A stretch of DNA of 32,614 nt from Bacteroidota bacterium. GTDB taxonomy: Bacteria > Bacteroidota > Bacteroidia > UKL13-3. Location of the stretch: assembly GCA_947492885.1 (NCBI GenBank), contig CANLPK010000021.1:1-32614 (forward strand), given 5' to 3'. How positions within the stretch are numbered: the first letter of the stretch is position 1; every line of letters begins with the position of its first letter. The translations under genes and the position numbers were made by a program. Positions 8,324 to 16,588 of the stretch are shown here, one piece after another. The notes below the pieces were generated by a model. It had not been told where the DNA came from and searched no databases. It saw nothing but the letters and a program-made list of their open reading frames with translations.

Positions 8324-9169
8324 ATGAAAAACATTTTTAAAATATATCTAATCGTTGCGGTGGCCATTCTTACAGGTTGCACCAAAGACGCAGAAGTTGC
8401 CCTTCCCGAATACAAACCTACCTTGGTTATTCATAGTTATATCAGTCCGCAGGATAGCGGAGTAGTAGTATATGTTAACATGAGCAAATCGGCTTATAAT
8501 AGTAATTATAATGACGTTAATAATGTAGTTAATGCAACGGTGAAAATTTCGGATGGAGTAAGTTCAGCAACCTTGAAATTTTTTCCAAGTTTTGATAAGT
8601 TAAGCTATGCGTATTATTATATTGATAGTAATATGTATAAAATAATTGCTGGGAAAACTTACCAATTAGAGGTAAGCACTCCCGATGGAAAGAAGGCAAC
8701 AGCAAGCACCAAGATTCCGAGTATTGTGCCCTTGAAAAATATAAGTTATACCTTGGTGAAATCACAGTTTGGCGATTCGATATATAATCTTAGTTTTAAT
8801 TTTGACGACCCTTTCGGACAAGACGACTACTTTAAATTCGAAGCCTATGTACTCACAATTGATACTGTTGCAGAAGAGTTATTACAATCGTCGGGCAGTG
8901 AAGATTTTGGTACCTACTTTAATAGTGATGGAAAATATATTAGTGAGAGCATGGAGGCTTATGGATATTACCCATTGATGAGTCCAGATGAAATTCGAAT
9001 CATGGATTTTCGATTAATGCATGTAACTCGTGAATATTATTTGTACCATCAAAGCATTCAGAACTCAGGCGGAGGGCCCTTCTCAGAGCCCAATGTGGTC
9101 TTTACCAATATTACAGGAGGCGTGGGTGTTTTCGCTGGTTATAGTTATGATCAGCGATTCCTTCGATAA
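8324..9169 (+). CDS. DUF4249 family lipoprotein, partner of the TonB receptor
   Basis: 281-aa lipoprotein of the DUF4249 family, members of which are typically encoded directly behind a TonB-dependent receptor. The lipobox is LTGC with lipidated C19 after MKNIFKIYLIVAVAI. The N-terminal half is beta-rich (KPTLVIHSYISPQDSGVVVYVN, split by the family-typical VVNATVKISDG and AGKTYQLEVSTPDGKKATA). The C-terminus carries the family ending EYYLYHQSIQNSGGGPFSEP followed by NITGGVGVFAGYS. It probably sits on the outer membrane and works with the receptor, by analogy with SusD-like partners, though DUF4249 function is not established. It is 14 nt behind the receptor, so co-transcription is likely. Its stop lies only 3 nt from the stop of the convergent ChaN-like gene. 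Confidence 0.88.
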   Translation: MKNIFKIYLIVAVAILTGCTKDAEVALPEYKPTLVIHSYISPQDSGVVVYVNMSKSAYNSNYNDVNNVVNATVKISDGVSSATLKFFPSFDKLSYAYYYIDSNMYKIIAGKTYQLEVSTPDGKKATASTKIPSIVPLKNISYTLVKSQFGDSIYNLSFNFDDPFGQDDYFKFEAYVLTIDTVAEELLQSSGSEDFGTYFNSDGKYISESMEAYGYYPLMSPDEIRIMDFRLMHVTREYYLYHQSIQNSGGGPFSEPNVVFTNITGGVGVFAGYSYDQRFLR

Positions 9170-9172
9170 GAG

Positions 9173-10102
9173 TTAGTTCTTATAAGTAGTGGGTACCGAT
9201 GGGTCGGTGATGATGACATAATCGCCCAATCCTTTAAATTGTTTCCAGTTGATATTGGAGAAGCTCTCATCGGGACCAGTAGAAATAACCATCGCTTTCA
9301 TTTTCGGACTGTACTTTTTAAGTTGGGTTACCACAGCAAAACCTTCATCGCTGTGAAAGCGTCCATTTATTTGCATCATCTTTTTTCCTTTATTTTGCTT
9401 GTGATATTCAGCTATTGAATAGGCCATGGTGGCATCCCATAGCGACTGTGCCATCACCAAATTAAAATTCCCCATACTCATCACTGGCGCTTTTGCTTTG
9501 GATGTGTCGGTAGCTGGTGTGCTGCTATGCCCAGAAAGTGCATCGAGTTTTTCGAAATATTTACCTGAAGCAGTATCATAAGGTACCGGAGCAAAAAAAC
9601 GTTTCGAATCTTTGGGTAATTCCATTAATGATTTTTGTCCTAATCGGCCAGCCATATTGGTATAACGGCTTGGAGCGTTGGCACATACTACATCGAGCTT
9701 GTTGAGTTTAGCAAATTCGATGAGTGGTTTGTAATCGCGGTAATTGCTCCAAATGCGAGCATCTTTATTGAAATTCTTTTCACGAATATATCCTTTCAAG
9801 TATTCGTTCATCACGGGTTGAACATCGCGTTCAAACATTTCCATACTAAGGGCTAGGTTCGAATTGTATTGTTTGTAAAGCATTTCAAAGATTTGCTTCT
9901 CTAAGTAGTGACCCGTTGAATCGTTATGTTCCTCTCCAAAAAACAAGATATCGTAATTCGTCATATCGTCGATGACTTCTTGAAGTGTTACTTCTTTGCC
10001 TAACTTAGTTGAATAAATTTTATAATTTTTCTCAGTGATCTGAGCCTGGATATTAATTATGAAAATAAAGAAGATTATAAATAAGGTAGAAAAACGTTTC
10101 AT
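9173..10102 (-). CDS. ChaN-like (Tiki superfamily) putative haem-binding secreted protein
   Basis: 309-aa exported protein of the ChaN/Tiki-type family (haem-binding uptake protein, or a metalloprotease-like fold). Residues 1-20 are a signal peptide (MKRFSTLFIIFFIFIINIQA) without a lipobox. The hallmark GEEHND follows at residues 56-61, then LALSMEMFERDVQPVMNEYL and WSNYRDYKPLIEFAKLNKLD. The conserved second half contains AQSLWDATMAYSIAEYHKQN and INGRFHSDEGFAVVTQLKKY. In Campylobacter ChaN binds haem dimers, but related Tiki proteins are proteases, so function stays open. It meets the DUF4249 gene tail to tail with a 3-nt gap and no visible terminator between them. Confidence 0.88.
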   Translation of the reverse strand: MKRFSTLFIIFFIFIINIQAQITEKNYKIYSTKLGKEVTLQEVIDDMTNYDILFFGEEHNDSTGHYLEKQIFEMLYKQYNSNLALSMEMFERDVQPVMNEYLKGYIREKNFNKDARIWSNYRDYKPLIEFAKLNKLDVVCANAPSRYTNMAGRLGQKSLMELPKDSKRFFAPVPYDTASGKYFEKLDALSGHSSTPATDTSKAKAPVMSMGNFNLVMAQSLWDATMAYSIAEYHKQNKGKKMMQINGRFHSDEGFAVVTQLKKYSPKMKAMVISTGPDESFSNINWKQFKGLGDYVIITDPSVPTTYKN

Positions 10103-10191
10103 TATGTGGTTCGATTAGGTATGTGCGAAAGTAATTATATTTTAGGAATGGAAATTTTATTAGAGATTATGGGTTAGATTCAGGTCACTAA

Positions 10192-10785
10192 TTAATCCTC
10201 TAGCCCTTTGCCACGTAATATTTGGGGTATCCACTTTTCTACTCTGCTTTCACGGGTTTTGGCTTGTTTGGCTGCGGCAAAGTGAAGCAAGTATCCTCTT
10301 TGCCGGCCAGGAGTTAATGATTCGAAAGCTTTTTTTAATTCAGGTATTTCATCTAGCTTTATTTTAAACTCCTCTGCCATTTTAAATTCAGTAGGTTTTT
10401 TCAAGGTTACTTTTAGTCCTGCTTTCTCTACTTCTATGGCTTCATAGATATAAGCTTTAATTTGTTTTTCAAGTTTTGAAATTTCATTTAATGCGGTGAA
10501 TCGCATTTGCCGTCCCGATTGTACATTCTCTGTTTGCTGAATCAACAATCCTTCGGCATCTTGCAATAGCACTCCCTTATGAAATAGTACGGCACAATAA
10601 TCTTTGAATCCATGGATGAGTACGATATTATTATCATTAAAAGTATAACAAGGTACTCCCCATTTTAGTTCTTCAATCAAGCCACATTCGAGCGTAAGTT
10701 CTCTTAGTCTCTTATATGAATCTTGCCATTTACTTTGTTTGTTAAAATAGAAATCTACTTTAGGATTGGGGCTACTTTTGGTCAT
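10192..10785 (-). CDS. YdeI/OmpD-associated family protein (DUF1801 fold)
   Basis: The start was taken at ATG 10785 (MTKSSPNPKVDFYFNKQ), giving 197 aa. The frame stays open to 10920, but that extension would overlap the upstream DUF4256 gene and adds residues that look like read-through of the spacer. The N-terminal region (SYKRLRELTLECGLIEELKWGVPCYTFND, then NIVLIHGFKDYCAVLFHKG) is the DUF1801 fold. The C-terminal region (LKKAFESLTPGRQRGYLLHF, then RVEKWIPQILRGKGL) is the OmdA/YdeI module. The protein is cytoplasmic. Its biochemical role is unknown; in Bacillus, YdeI-type proteins have been linked to stress. It lies 31 nt downstream of the DUF4256 gene and is probably co-transcribed. Confidence 0.88.
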   Translation of the reverse strand: MTKSSPNPKVDFYFNKQSKWQDSYKRLRELTLECGLIEELKWGVPCYTFNDNNIVLIHGFKDYCAVLFHKGVLLQDAEGLLIQQTENVQSGRQMRFTALNEISKLEKQIKAYIYEAIEVEKAGLKVTLKKPTEFKMAEEFKIKLDEIPELKKAFESLTPGRQRGYLLHFAAAKQAKTRESRVEKWIPQILRGKGLED

Positions 10786-10816
10786 GAATTGTATTTTGAA
10801 AAAATGTGTGAATATT

Positions 10817-11386
10817 TTAGAATTTAATTTTGCCTCTGAAACCGCGTGCTGCGTAATAGGATTCGGCTCCGTTGTGATAAACAAAAACCTGATTATATCT
10901 TCTATCGCAGAAGAGAGCACCTCCCAATTTCCTAATATTAGCTGGTGTTACAATCCAGCTGGAAGTTTTCAAATCGAAATTACCGAGCTCTTGCAATGCT
11001 CTATAATCAGCTTCTGATAAAATATCGATACCCATGTTTTCGGCCAAATGAAGTGCACTATCTTTAGGCTTGTTTTCTTTTCTTGAATCCAAGGCTTTTT
11101 CGTCGTAGCATAAGCTTCTTCTAGCTTGTGGACTTTCTGATGCGCAATCGCAGTAAGTTATTTCTTTTGTTTTTTTATCATATCCAATGATATCGGGCTC
11201 TCCACCAGTTATTTCCATTTCATTAATCGACCATAATTTATCTGGGTATGATTCCAGCTTCTCCTGAACTATAGACCAATCGATGCCAACGTGTCGTTGC
11301 TTATTTTTCTCAAAACGATTTTTTAAAGTTGTAAGCAATTCGCTCTGTTGAGATTTGGTTAATTGCTTTTTGCTTTGTTTAGTCAT
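10817..11386 (-). CDS. DUF4256 domain-containing protein
   Basis: 189-aa soluble protein that I recognise as the DUF4256 family. Family landmarks are LLTTLKNRFEKNKQRHVGIDW near the N-terminus, then EMEITGGEPDIIGYDKKTKE, YCDCASESPQARRSLCYDEKAL, and the C-terminal LGGALFCDRRYNQVFVYHNGAESYYAARGFRG. The length matches the family, so it is complete. There is no signal peptide or membrane segment. The several conserved Cys, Asp and Glu residues would suit a metal site, but this is speculation. It is the upstream partner of the YdeI-like gene. A weak -7-like box (TAAATTTA) follows the start. Confidence 0.88.
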   Translation of the reverse strand: MTKQSKKQLTKSQQSELLTTLKNRFEKNKQRHVGIDWSIVQEKLESYPDKLWSINEMEITGGEPDIIGYDKKTKEITYCDCASESPQARRSLCYDEKALDSRKENKPKDSALHLAENMGIDILSEADYRALQELGNFDLKTSSWIVTPANIRKLGGALFCDRRYNQVFVYHNGAESYYAARGFRGKIKF

Positions 11387-11483
11387 TGCGGTATGAGTTC
11401 TAAATTGAACGATGTAAATTTAGAATAATTTGTGAGACTACTACTTTTGTGTTTATTGAATGAAGTGAATTGTAAAATAATTT

Positions 11484-11945
11484 TTAATTCATCGCTTGCA
11501 TTTTTAATAATTCCATTTCAAGTTTATCAAAGTTCTCTTCATTCTTCTCAGGTGCATAGGGCCTGATTTTATTGCATTCGGCGGCAGTTTCGAAAATCAT
11601 CTGAAAAATTACTTTGGTATCGTTTTCATTTACTTTAGAAAAATATTCAGCCACACGAAATAATGGATTGCTAATTCGATACCAAGCAATATGAAGGGGA
11701 GGGGTAATTTTAGTAAACACAGATTCGTTTTTATAATGCCCTTGTTCGGGTCCGTGCATGGTGAGTTTTTATTTGCCTCCAGGTTTCAAATCAAACTCAT
11801 GAAATGTATTTGTAAAACCTTTGGGTCCCCACCAATTAATGAGATGTTCAGGTTCGCTCCACGCTCTATACGTGGTTTCAATAGTCGCCTTAAAAACTCG
11901 TGTTTATTCGATGAGGCAATCAGCAGGTATTGGTTCAATTTCCAC
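11484..11945 (-). pseudogene. AHSA1/SRPBCC-domain protein, broken by two in-frame TAA codons
   Basis: Reading the frame from GTG 11945 to the stop at 11484 gives about 153 codons, the normal length for an AHSA1 (START-like, SRPBCC) protein. It has the full family signature: TRVFKATIETTYRAWSEPEH, LINWWGPKGFTNTFHEFDLK, PGGK, then KLTMHGPEQGHYKNESVF, IFQMIFETAAECNKI and ENFDKLEMELLKM. Two TAA codons interrupt it in the same frame: 11904-11906 (just before TRVF) and 11769-11771 (between PGGK and KLTMHGP, where relatives have Trp). There is no frameshift between them. The fragment from ATG 11759 (91 aa) alone lacks half the fold. A recent nonsense pseudogene is the simplest reading; readthrough or assembly error is possible. 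Confidence 0.8.
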
Positions 11946-12008
11946 TATTATTTTGATTTGTTATAGTTTTTTATCATACTATTCTCCAGACTTCTGTCTC
12001 TTGTCTTC

Positions 12009-12854
12009 TCACTCATTCATCGCCACCCTGAATCCCAAAAGCAGGTAACTGAATTTTGTATCACCGTATCCTCTGGTAGCACTTCTGCATTCGTATGCTA
12101 GGGTGCGCCAGCTACCCCCTCTCATTACTTTACTGCCATTGCTATCTTTAGGTCCACCTGTAGGGTTGGTTTTTGATTCACTCGTATAGTAATTATACCA
12201 ATCGTTACACCATTCCCATACATTCCCATGCGTATCATAGAGTCCCCATGCATTGGGTGCATAGCTTCCAATGGGTTTTGTTTTTTCCCTGAATTTATCA
12301 ATGGTACAGCCAGGATATGAAATCGTTGCATTGAAGTTGGCCTCTTTGAGTGTTAGGCAAGTTCCGGTATTGAACGGAGTGGTAGTGCCTGCACGCGTGG
12401 CATATTCCCATTCGGCTTCTGTAGGTAATCGGCATCCCATCCATTCGGCGAAGGCCTGTGCATCCTCCCAGCTAACATTTATCACAGGGCGGTTGCCGCG
12501 CCCCCAGCCTTCATCCTTGGGTTTCTCGCGATGGGTAGAATCGCAAAATTAATCGTATTGTTTGAAGCTGATTTCGTATTTGCTAATCTTGAAAGCACTT
12601 AAGGTGACTTGATGGGGTTCTTCATAAAAGTCACGGTCGGCCTCACTTTTAGGGCTTCCCATGGTAAATGTTCCTGCAGGAATTGAAACCCATTCGATGG
12701 GATATTTTCTTTTTTTAGGTTTGCGTTTTCTAAGCTCAATTCCTAAATTATTATCTGTTGAATTTGGGATGACAAGGAAGCCAGTGAGGAGCGTAAAGAG
12801 CGCAGCGACTAAAAACAACGTAAAAGGTTTTGTAAAAGAAAATTTCCTTTGCAT
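12009..12854 (-). pseudogene. SUMF1/FGE-sulfatase-domain protein interrupted by one TAA codon
   Basis: A single frame runs from ATG 12854 to the stop at 12009 (281 codons), with one internal TAA at 12549-12551. The N-terminal part has a membrane anchor or signal sequence (FTLFLVAALFTLLTGFLVIP) and the domain opening WVSIPAGTFTMGSPKSEADR, then AFKISKYEISFKQYD. After the stop the fold continues without a shift: FCDSTHREKPKDEGWGRGNR, PVINVSWEDAQAFAEWMGCR, LPTEAEWEYATRAGTTTPF, NVWEWCNDWYNYY and RGGSWRTLAYECRSATRGYG. The family is that of the formylglycine-generating enzyme, but the paired catalytic cysteines of true sulfatase activators are not apparent, so this was probably a paralogue of other function. 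A downstream restart at 12485 would make only the C-terminal half. No sulfatase gene is nearby. Confidence 0.82.
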
Positions 12855-12918
12855 GGAGCAAATATCATTTCAATTTTTCAAAAAACCTTGTAATCAGAAA
12901 AAAATAATGTTTCATTTT

Positions 12919-12948
12919 CATTGCAACTTTTGAGATTGAATTGCAATG
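12919..12948 (-). terminator. possible weak terminator or inverted repeat after the OmpA-family gene
   Basis: Perfect 8-bp inverted repeat CATTGCAA / TTGCAATG with a 14-nt AT-rich loop, 20 nt past the stop of the OmpA-family gene. On the minus-strand RNA it is followed, after a dozen bases, by a run of U. The stem is AT-rich, so termination is only possible. Confidence 0.3.
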
Positions 12949-12968
12949 CGTTTAATAGCTAAATATCC

Positions 12969-13799
12969 TTATTGCTTAACGATTTCCACCCTTCTATTTA
13001 AGGCTTTGCCTTCGGTTGTAGCATTGGTGGTTACAGGGCATAGTGAGCCAACACCTTCCGACATTAATCGAGAGGCATCAATTTTACCCTTGGTAATTAA
13101 ATAATTTTTAATGCTTTCAGCCCGAGCTTTTGAGAGGGTGATATTGCTAGCGTATGAACCCGTATTGTCGGTATGGCCTACTACTATAATTTTCACAGTA
13201 GGATTTTGAGTTAGATAATCTGTAATTTGTTTCAATGTGATGTCTGATTCAGGTTTGATATCTGATTTGCCTACATCGAAGAGGATACCATAAAGTGTCA
13301 CCTTTCCATCTTTTTCAATTGCTTCTTCCAGATTTATGGTTACTGCTTGTTGCATGGATTCAACTTCTAAGATTTCTACTCTATAGCTTTTCGAATCGGT
13401 GGAATTGGCAGCAGTATGAACTTGTATGTAAATTTCTTTACCATTCAAACTTGCAGAGAACATCGTTTTTTTATCATCTAAAACGGTGCCTTTAATCTTA
13501 ACAATTGCGTTGTAGTAGTTCTGATTTATTTGAGCGCTACTAAACTTTTGTGTTTCGGTAGCACTCTTGGTGTACCAAATATTATAGTATTTGCCACCTT
13601 TATTAATCTTTATTGCCTTCCCGGCCGAATAGTATATAAATTCAGCGTTATTATAATCGCTGTTTTTACATTCGGTTATATAAAAGCCGGGCATGCGATT
13701 GATATAGGAAGGTTCTGAATTCTCACAACGTTTAACATCTTGAGAAAAACCAAGAGTAACGAAAAGTAATATGATGGAAGTAAGTAAGGATGATTTCAT
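12969..13799 (-). CDS. OmpA-family outer-membrane/peptidoglycan-anchoring protein
   Basis: 276 aa. Residues 1-19 are a signal peptide (MKSSLLTSIILLFVTLGFS). The middle (residues about 20-160) is an unrecognised region with several aromatic beta strands. The C-terminal ~110 residues are a canonical OmpA domain: LYGILFDVGKSDIKPESDIT, then IIVVGHTDNTGSYASNITLS, KARAESIKNYL and the closing GKALNRRVEIVKQ. The Asp and Arg that bind diaminopimelate (in GHTDNTG and NRRVE) are present, so binding to peptidoglycan is expected in the periplasm. There is no N-terminal barrel of the classical OmpA type. It is probably monocistronic. Confidence 0.92.
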   Translation of the reverse strand: MKSSLLTSIILLFVTLGFSQDVKRCENSEPSYINRMPGFYITECKNSDYNNAEFIYYSAGKAIKINKGGKYYNIWYTKSATETQKFSSAQINQNYYNAIVKIKGTVLDDKKTMFSASLNGKEIYIQVHTAANSTDSKSYRVEILEVESMQQAVTINLEEAIEKDGKVTLYGILFDVGKSDIKPESDITLKQITDYLTQNPTVKIIVVGHTDNTGSYASNITLSKARAESIKNYLITKGKIDASRLMSEGVGSLCPVTTNATTEGKALNRRVEIVKQ

Positions 13800-14040
13800 G
13801 ATTTTAGTAATTGGTTACGACTTACAAATAAACAAAATCTACCAATTGTTAAAAATGATATTGGTCAAGTAAATGATGAATAATGAAATTAAGTCAAAGG
13901 GGAGTTGCCTTTTTTTCTCTCGGATGTTTCTTTGGAATTTCAAGCTCATTAGTATTGTAATTTCCAAAATCAGCACAATTATTTCATTAATATAACCTGG
14001 ATTTGAAGGCGCGATTAAATATTATTAACAATCGATTTTA

Positions 14041-15648
14041 TTAATGTTTGAGAATGATTTTTTGAATAGCCTTCTCATAGGGAGTTTCAATTGTTATCAT
14101 AAATGTGCCAATCAAATCAAGGCTCTTGATGCTTCTTTGATAGGTGTTTTCTCCAGCGATTAAATTGGTCAAAATAACATAATCAATGAGTTTTCCATCC
14201 ATATCATAAAGCGATATTTTAGCTTCGGTGTTTTTCTGTAAATAAAATTTAACCATAAAATCACCATCACTCGGGTTGGGTAGTACTTGCATTTTTAAGG
14301 TGCCTGTACTTTGTTCATTAAGAGTATGAATTCCATTCAACGCATTTTTTGTTACATAAACCTTAAAAATTTGACTGCTGGCACTACTTTGTGTGCCTGT
14401 ATTGGTAGTAAATATATTTGCTGCAGTACTGCTTATTCCACCATAAATATAACCAACTAATGTACTGTCATTTGTTAGAGAATCGAGTTTAATTACCTCA
14501 TTCTTAAATTGTGGAACAGTGGTAATTGGAATAAATTCAGCGCTTGCCCCTAACAAACTTGGCATCTCAACTGGTAGTTTATATTCCGTCATAACGCCGG
14601 AAGCGTTTCGGGTAACACGTGCAATGGTTTTTACAAAGGGAACCTTATTATCTTGAGTAAGCACTCCGGCACTATCATAATATTGAGCTATACCACCAAA
14701 GAATATATTATGCATCTCATTTTTTGATGAGGAATAAATTGGCAGTACAGCGCAATGATAATGGTTATAGTATTGTTGGAATGAATTATTAACAACGTAG
14801 GAATTGCTATCAATATTTACGCAATTTAAAAATGGCAAGTCAACTGTTAATTGAAATACACCTGAAAATGCTGTAATTCCTTCGGCACCATTAGGTAATA
14901 TCTGAGGAACAGCATTGTAATCTCTACGATGTAGATTCGTCGCATCGGTAATTGTTGGAAGATGTGAGATGGTAATATTTGTGCCATCATCGGTGATATT
15001 GAATTTTCTTATGGAATTAGTATACACTTGTGTGTATGTAGGGTTTCCCATTGGGTTATAATTCCCATCGAATTTATTGCCGCCTACTAGATAGAAGGTA
15101 TTATTTATTTTTTTTAAGTGACCTCCAGTTACAGCAAATTGAGCATCTGTAATTTGCCTAATACTATTTGAGAAGGATGTGCCAGCCATTACTTCACTTA
15201 TTACAGACGGAACATCAATAGCTGTTAGTTGATTGAAAGTTAACCTAGATGCTGTTGCTGTATTATAACCATATCCTCCAATGATATAAAGGTAATTTCC
15301 TTCCTGATGAAATTCCATATTGGTGCCACTTAGTTGTTCTTGCAACGCAACTGAAAGTGACGTTAACGGTGCTGTCCATTTTTGTTTCGATACAGGATCG
15401 ATAACGATTAATTGATTGTTGTTACCAGCTACATCAAACGCCGCAAATGGCTGTCTGCGGTGCAAGCCATCCAAACGACCTCCAACGATAAGCCATTTTC
15501 CTTTATGCTGACCAAATGCAAATGCTTGTATTCCACCTAGGCCTGAAATATTAACAGGTTCTAGGTAAATTCCGAAAGGTGAAGTTTGTGAAGAAACAGA
15601 AACGCTTAAAAATAAAACGCTAAAAATAAGTGCAAATAATTTGGTCAT
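14041..15648 (-). CDS. secreted Kelch-like beta-propeller protein with type IX secretion sorting domain
   Basis: 535 aa, exported through a signal peptide (MTKLFALIFSVLFLSVSVSSQ) and then probably across the outer membrane by the type IX system. The body contains Kelch-type repeats: WLIVGGRLDGLHRRQPF near residue 52, YLYIIGGYGYNTATA near 118, TFYLVGGNKFDGNYN near 185 and further GG-containing blades (NIFFGGIAQYYDS, VGYIYGGISST). The last ~80 residues are a type A C-terminal sorting domain: MQVLPNPSDGDFMVKFYLQK, ISLYDMDGKLIDYVI, and the basic end AIQKIILKH. Such domains are cleaved and the cargo is released or anchored on the surface. The ligand is unknown. It stands alone between two non-coding gaps of about 170-240 nt. 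Confidence 0.88.
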   Translation of the reverse strand: MTKLFALIFSVLFLSVSVSSQTSPFGIYLEPVNISGLGGIQAFAFGQHKGKWLIVGGRLDGLHRRQPFAAFDVAGNNNQLIVIDPVSKQKWTAPLTSLSVALQEQLSGTNMEFHQEGNYLYIIGGYGYNTATASRLTFNQLTAIDVPSVISEVMAGTSFSNSIRQITDAQFAVTGGHLKKINNTFYLVGGNKFDGNYNPMGNPTYTQVYTNSIRKFNITDDGTNITISHLPTITDATNLHRRDYNAVPQILPNGAEGITAFSGVFQLTVDLPFLNCVNIDSNSYVVNNSFQQYYNHYHCAVLPIYSSSKNEMHNIFFGGIAQYYDSAGVLTQDNKVPFVKTIARVTRNASGVMTEYKLPVEMPSLLGASAEFIPITTVPQFKNEVIKLDSLTNDSTLVGYIYGGISSTAANIFTTNTGTQSSASSQIFKVYVTKNALNGIHTLNEQSTGTLKMQVLPNPSDGDFMVKFYLQKNTEAKISLYDMDGKLIDYVILTNLIAGENTYQRSIKSLDLIGTFMITIETPYEKAIQKIILKH

Positions 15649-15818
15649 GGTTGAATATAATTTGTCTCGAAATTAGTTATTGTATATCCAGCCGTTCGTA
15701 ACTATTGTTACATTGAGGATCTAATTTGTTAAATAAAGTCTAGAAAATAAAATTGTTATTGGATTCTGAGGATAAATGACACCCCGATTCATTTAAAAAA
15801 GGAAGTTTGGTAGCAATT

Positions 15819-16244
15819 TTAATTGAAGTGTCTTGAAACGTACCATTCAAAATCAGCAGTCATCACATTTACCTTATTTGTATCAACTAAATCGACTTTT
15901 ATTTTGATAATGGCACGATTTCTTGATGATAATTGCTCCTTGATATTTTCTTTTGTATCATCAGTAATTATTGCTGTGGAAGATATTCGTCCTATTGCCG
16001 GTTTGTTGTATTTCAGCGCTGCCTTTCTAACGACAGGGACTAATACCTCTTTATATTCTGGAAAGTTGGTAAGTAAAAACTCACCGCAAGTGCCTTCTGC
16101 TAAAGCGTACAAGGCGCTCGCATGTACTGTTCCAATATGATTGGTGTATTTAATATCTTCATTTAACTTTAAGATATATCCATCATCATTCGAATTGCTC
16201 AGCCCAATTAATTTATTGAAAGGTAAATCAATTATTTTCATCAT
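15819..16244 (-). CDS. hotdog-fold thioesterase-like protein (DUF4442/YiiD-C type)
   Basis: 141-aa soluble protein. The hotdog-fold signature is NHIGTVHASALYALAEGTCG, placed around residues 35-54, where a helix packs into the sheet and the His and Glu lie in the usual active-site area. Strands such as RAIIKIKVDLVD and VNVMTADFEWYVSRHF complete the fold. This matches DUF4442-type acyl-CoA thioesterase-like proteins, but the substrate is unknown. The start at 16244 (MMKIIDLPFNKLIGL) is followed 33 nt upstream by a perfect -7 box. An SDR remnant follows on its 5' side. Confidence 0.75.
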   Translation of the reverse strand: MMKIIDLPFNKLIGLSNSNDDGYILKLNEDIKYTNHIGTVHASALYALAEGTCGEFLLTNFPEYKEVLVPVVRKAALKYNKPAIGRISSTAIITDDTKENIKEQLSSRNRAIIKIKVDLVDTNKVNVMTADFEWYVSRHFN

Positions 16245-16276
16245 TTGTACTTGTCATTTCAGTTGATGGCAAAGTA

Positions 16277-16303
16277 CAAATTTATAAGTAAATCGCTATT
16301 CAA
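16277..16303 (-). promoter_or_regulatory. promoter for the hotdog thioesterase-like gene
   Basis: On the minus strand TAAATTTG (16277-16284) is a perfect TAnnTTTG box, 32 nt before the ATG. A TTG lies 16 nt further upstream (16301-16303), slightly closer than ideal. The -33 element falls inside the SDR remnant. Confidence 0.5.
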
Positions 16304-16430
16304 GATATTGTGCTTTGTCCTTAATTTTAGTGGTGAGCATTACCACATGTGTTCTTGGAGCAAAGCGCACCGAATTAGCCATCAGGTAATTAAGCATTCC
16401 ATGAATGGCTACCGTTTTGCCTAAAAGCAT
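16296..16430 (-). pseudogene. 3' remnant of a short-chain dehydrogenase gene
   Basis: A 44-codon frame (ATG 16430, TAG 16296-16298) encodes MLLGKTVAIHGMLNYLMANS followed by VRFAPRTHVVMLTTKI. This is the characteristic C-terminal end of Bacteroidota SDR-family oxidoreductases (pattern GKTVAIHG...SVRFAPR). The Rossmann core and the catalytic Tyr-Lys region are missing: upstream there is a stop in frame and AT-rich non-coding DNA. It is read as the leftover of a deleted gene rather than a functional small protein. Confidence 0.65.
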
Positions 16431-16588
16431 ACTTAAATAAAAAACTACAATCGATTGAATTGCGCATTAAAAAATAAGATGAAATAAAAAAAACTGATAA
16501 GTAAATTTAAAAGGGATATAGAAGACGACGATTGCTTAGGAAAATTCTTGTAATAGTATAACAATTGCCTTTTTGAGTAATTATTATT
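16431..16588. other. AT-rich non-coding spacer
   Basis: Between the SDR remnant and the stop of the propeller lipoprotein nothing recognisable is seen; poly-A stretches dominate. It may be decayed sequence of the same lost gene. Confidence 0.4.

Noticed and set aside
10786-10920. Longer N-terminus for the YdeI-like protein
   Set aside because: It would overlap the 3' end of the DUF4256 gene by 104 nt and adds 45 residues absent from the family; ATG 10785 is preferred.
11484-12854. Stop-codon reassignment of TAA as explanation for the interrupted genes
   Set aside because: Most other genes in the window end in TAA exactly where the family ends (for example at 9167-9169 and 27944-27946), so TAA is a normal stop in this organism.
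12009-12854. Active sulfatase-activating enzyme
   Set aside because: The gene is interrupted by TAA, the paired catalytic cysteines are not evident, and no sulfatase is nearby.
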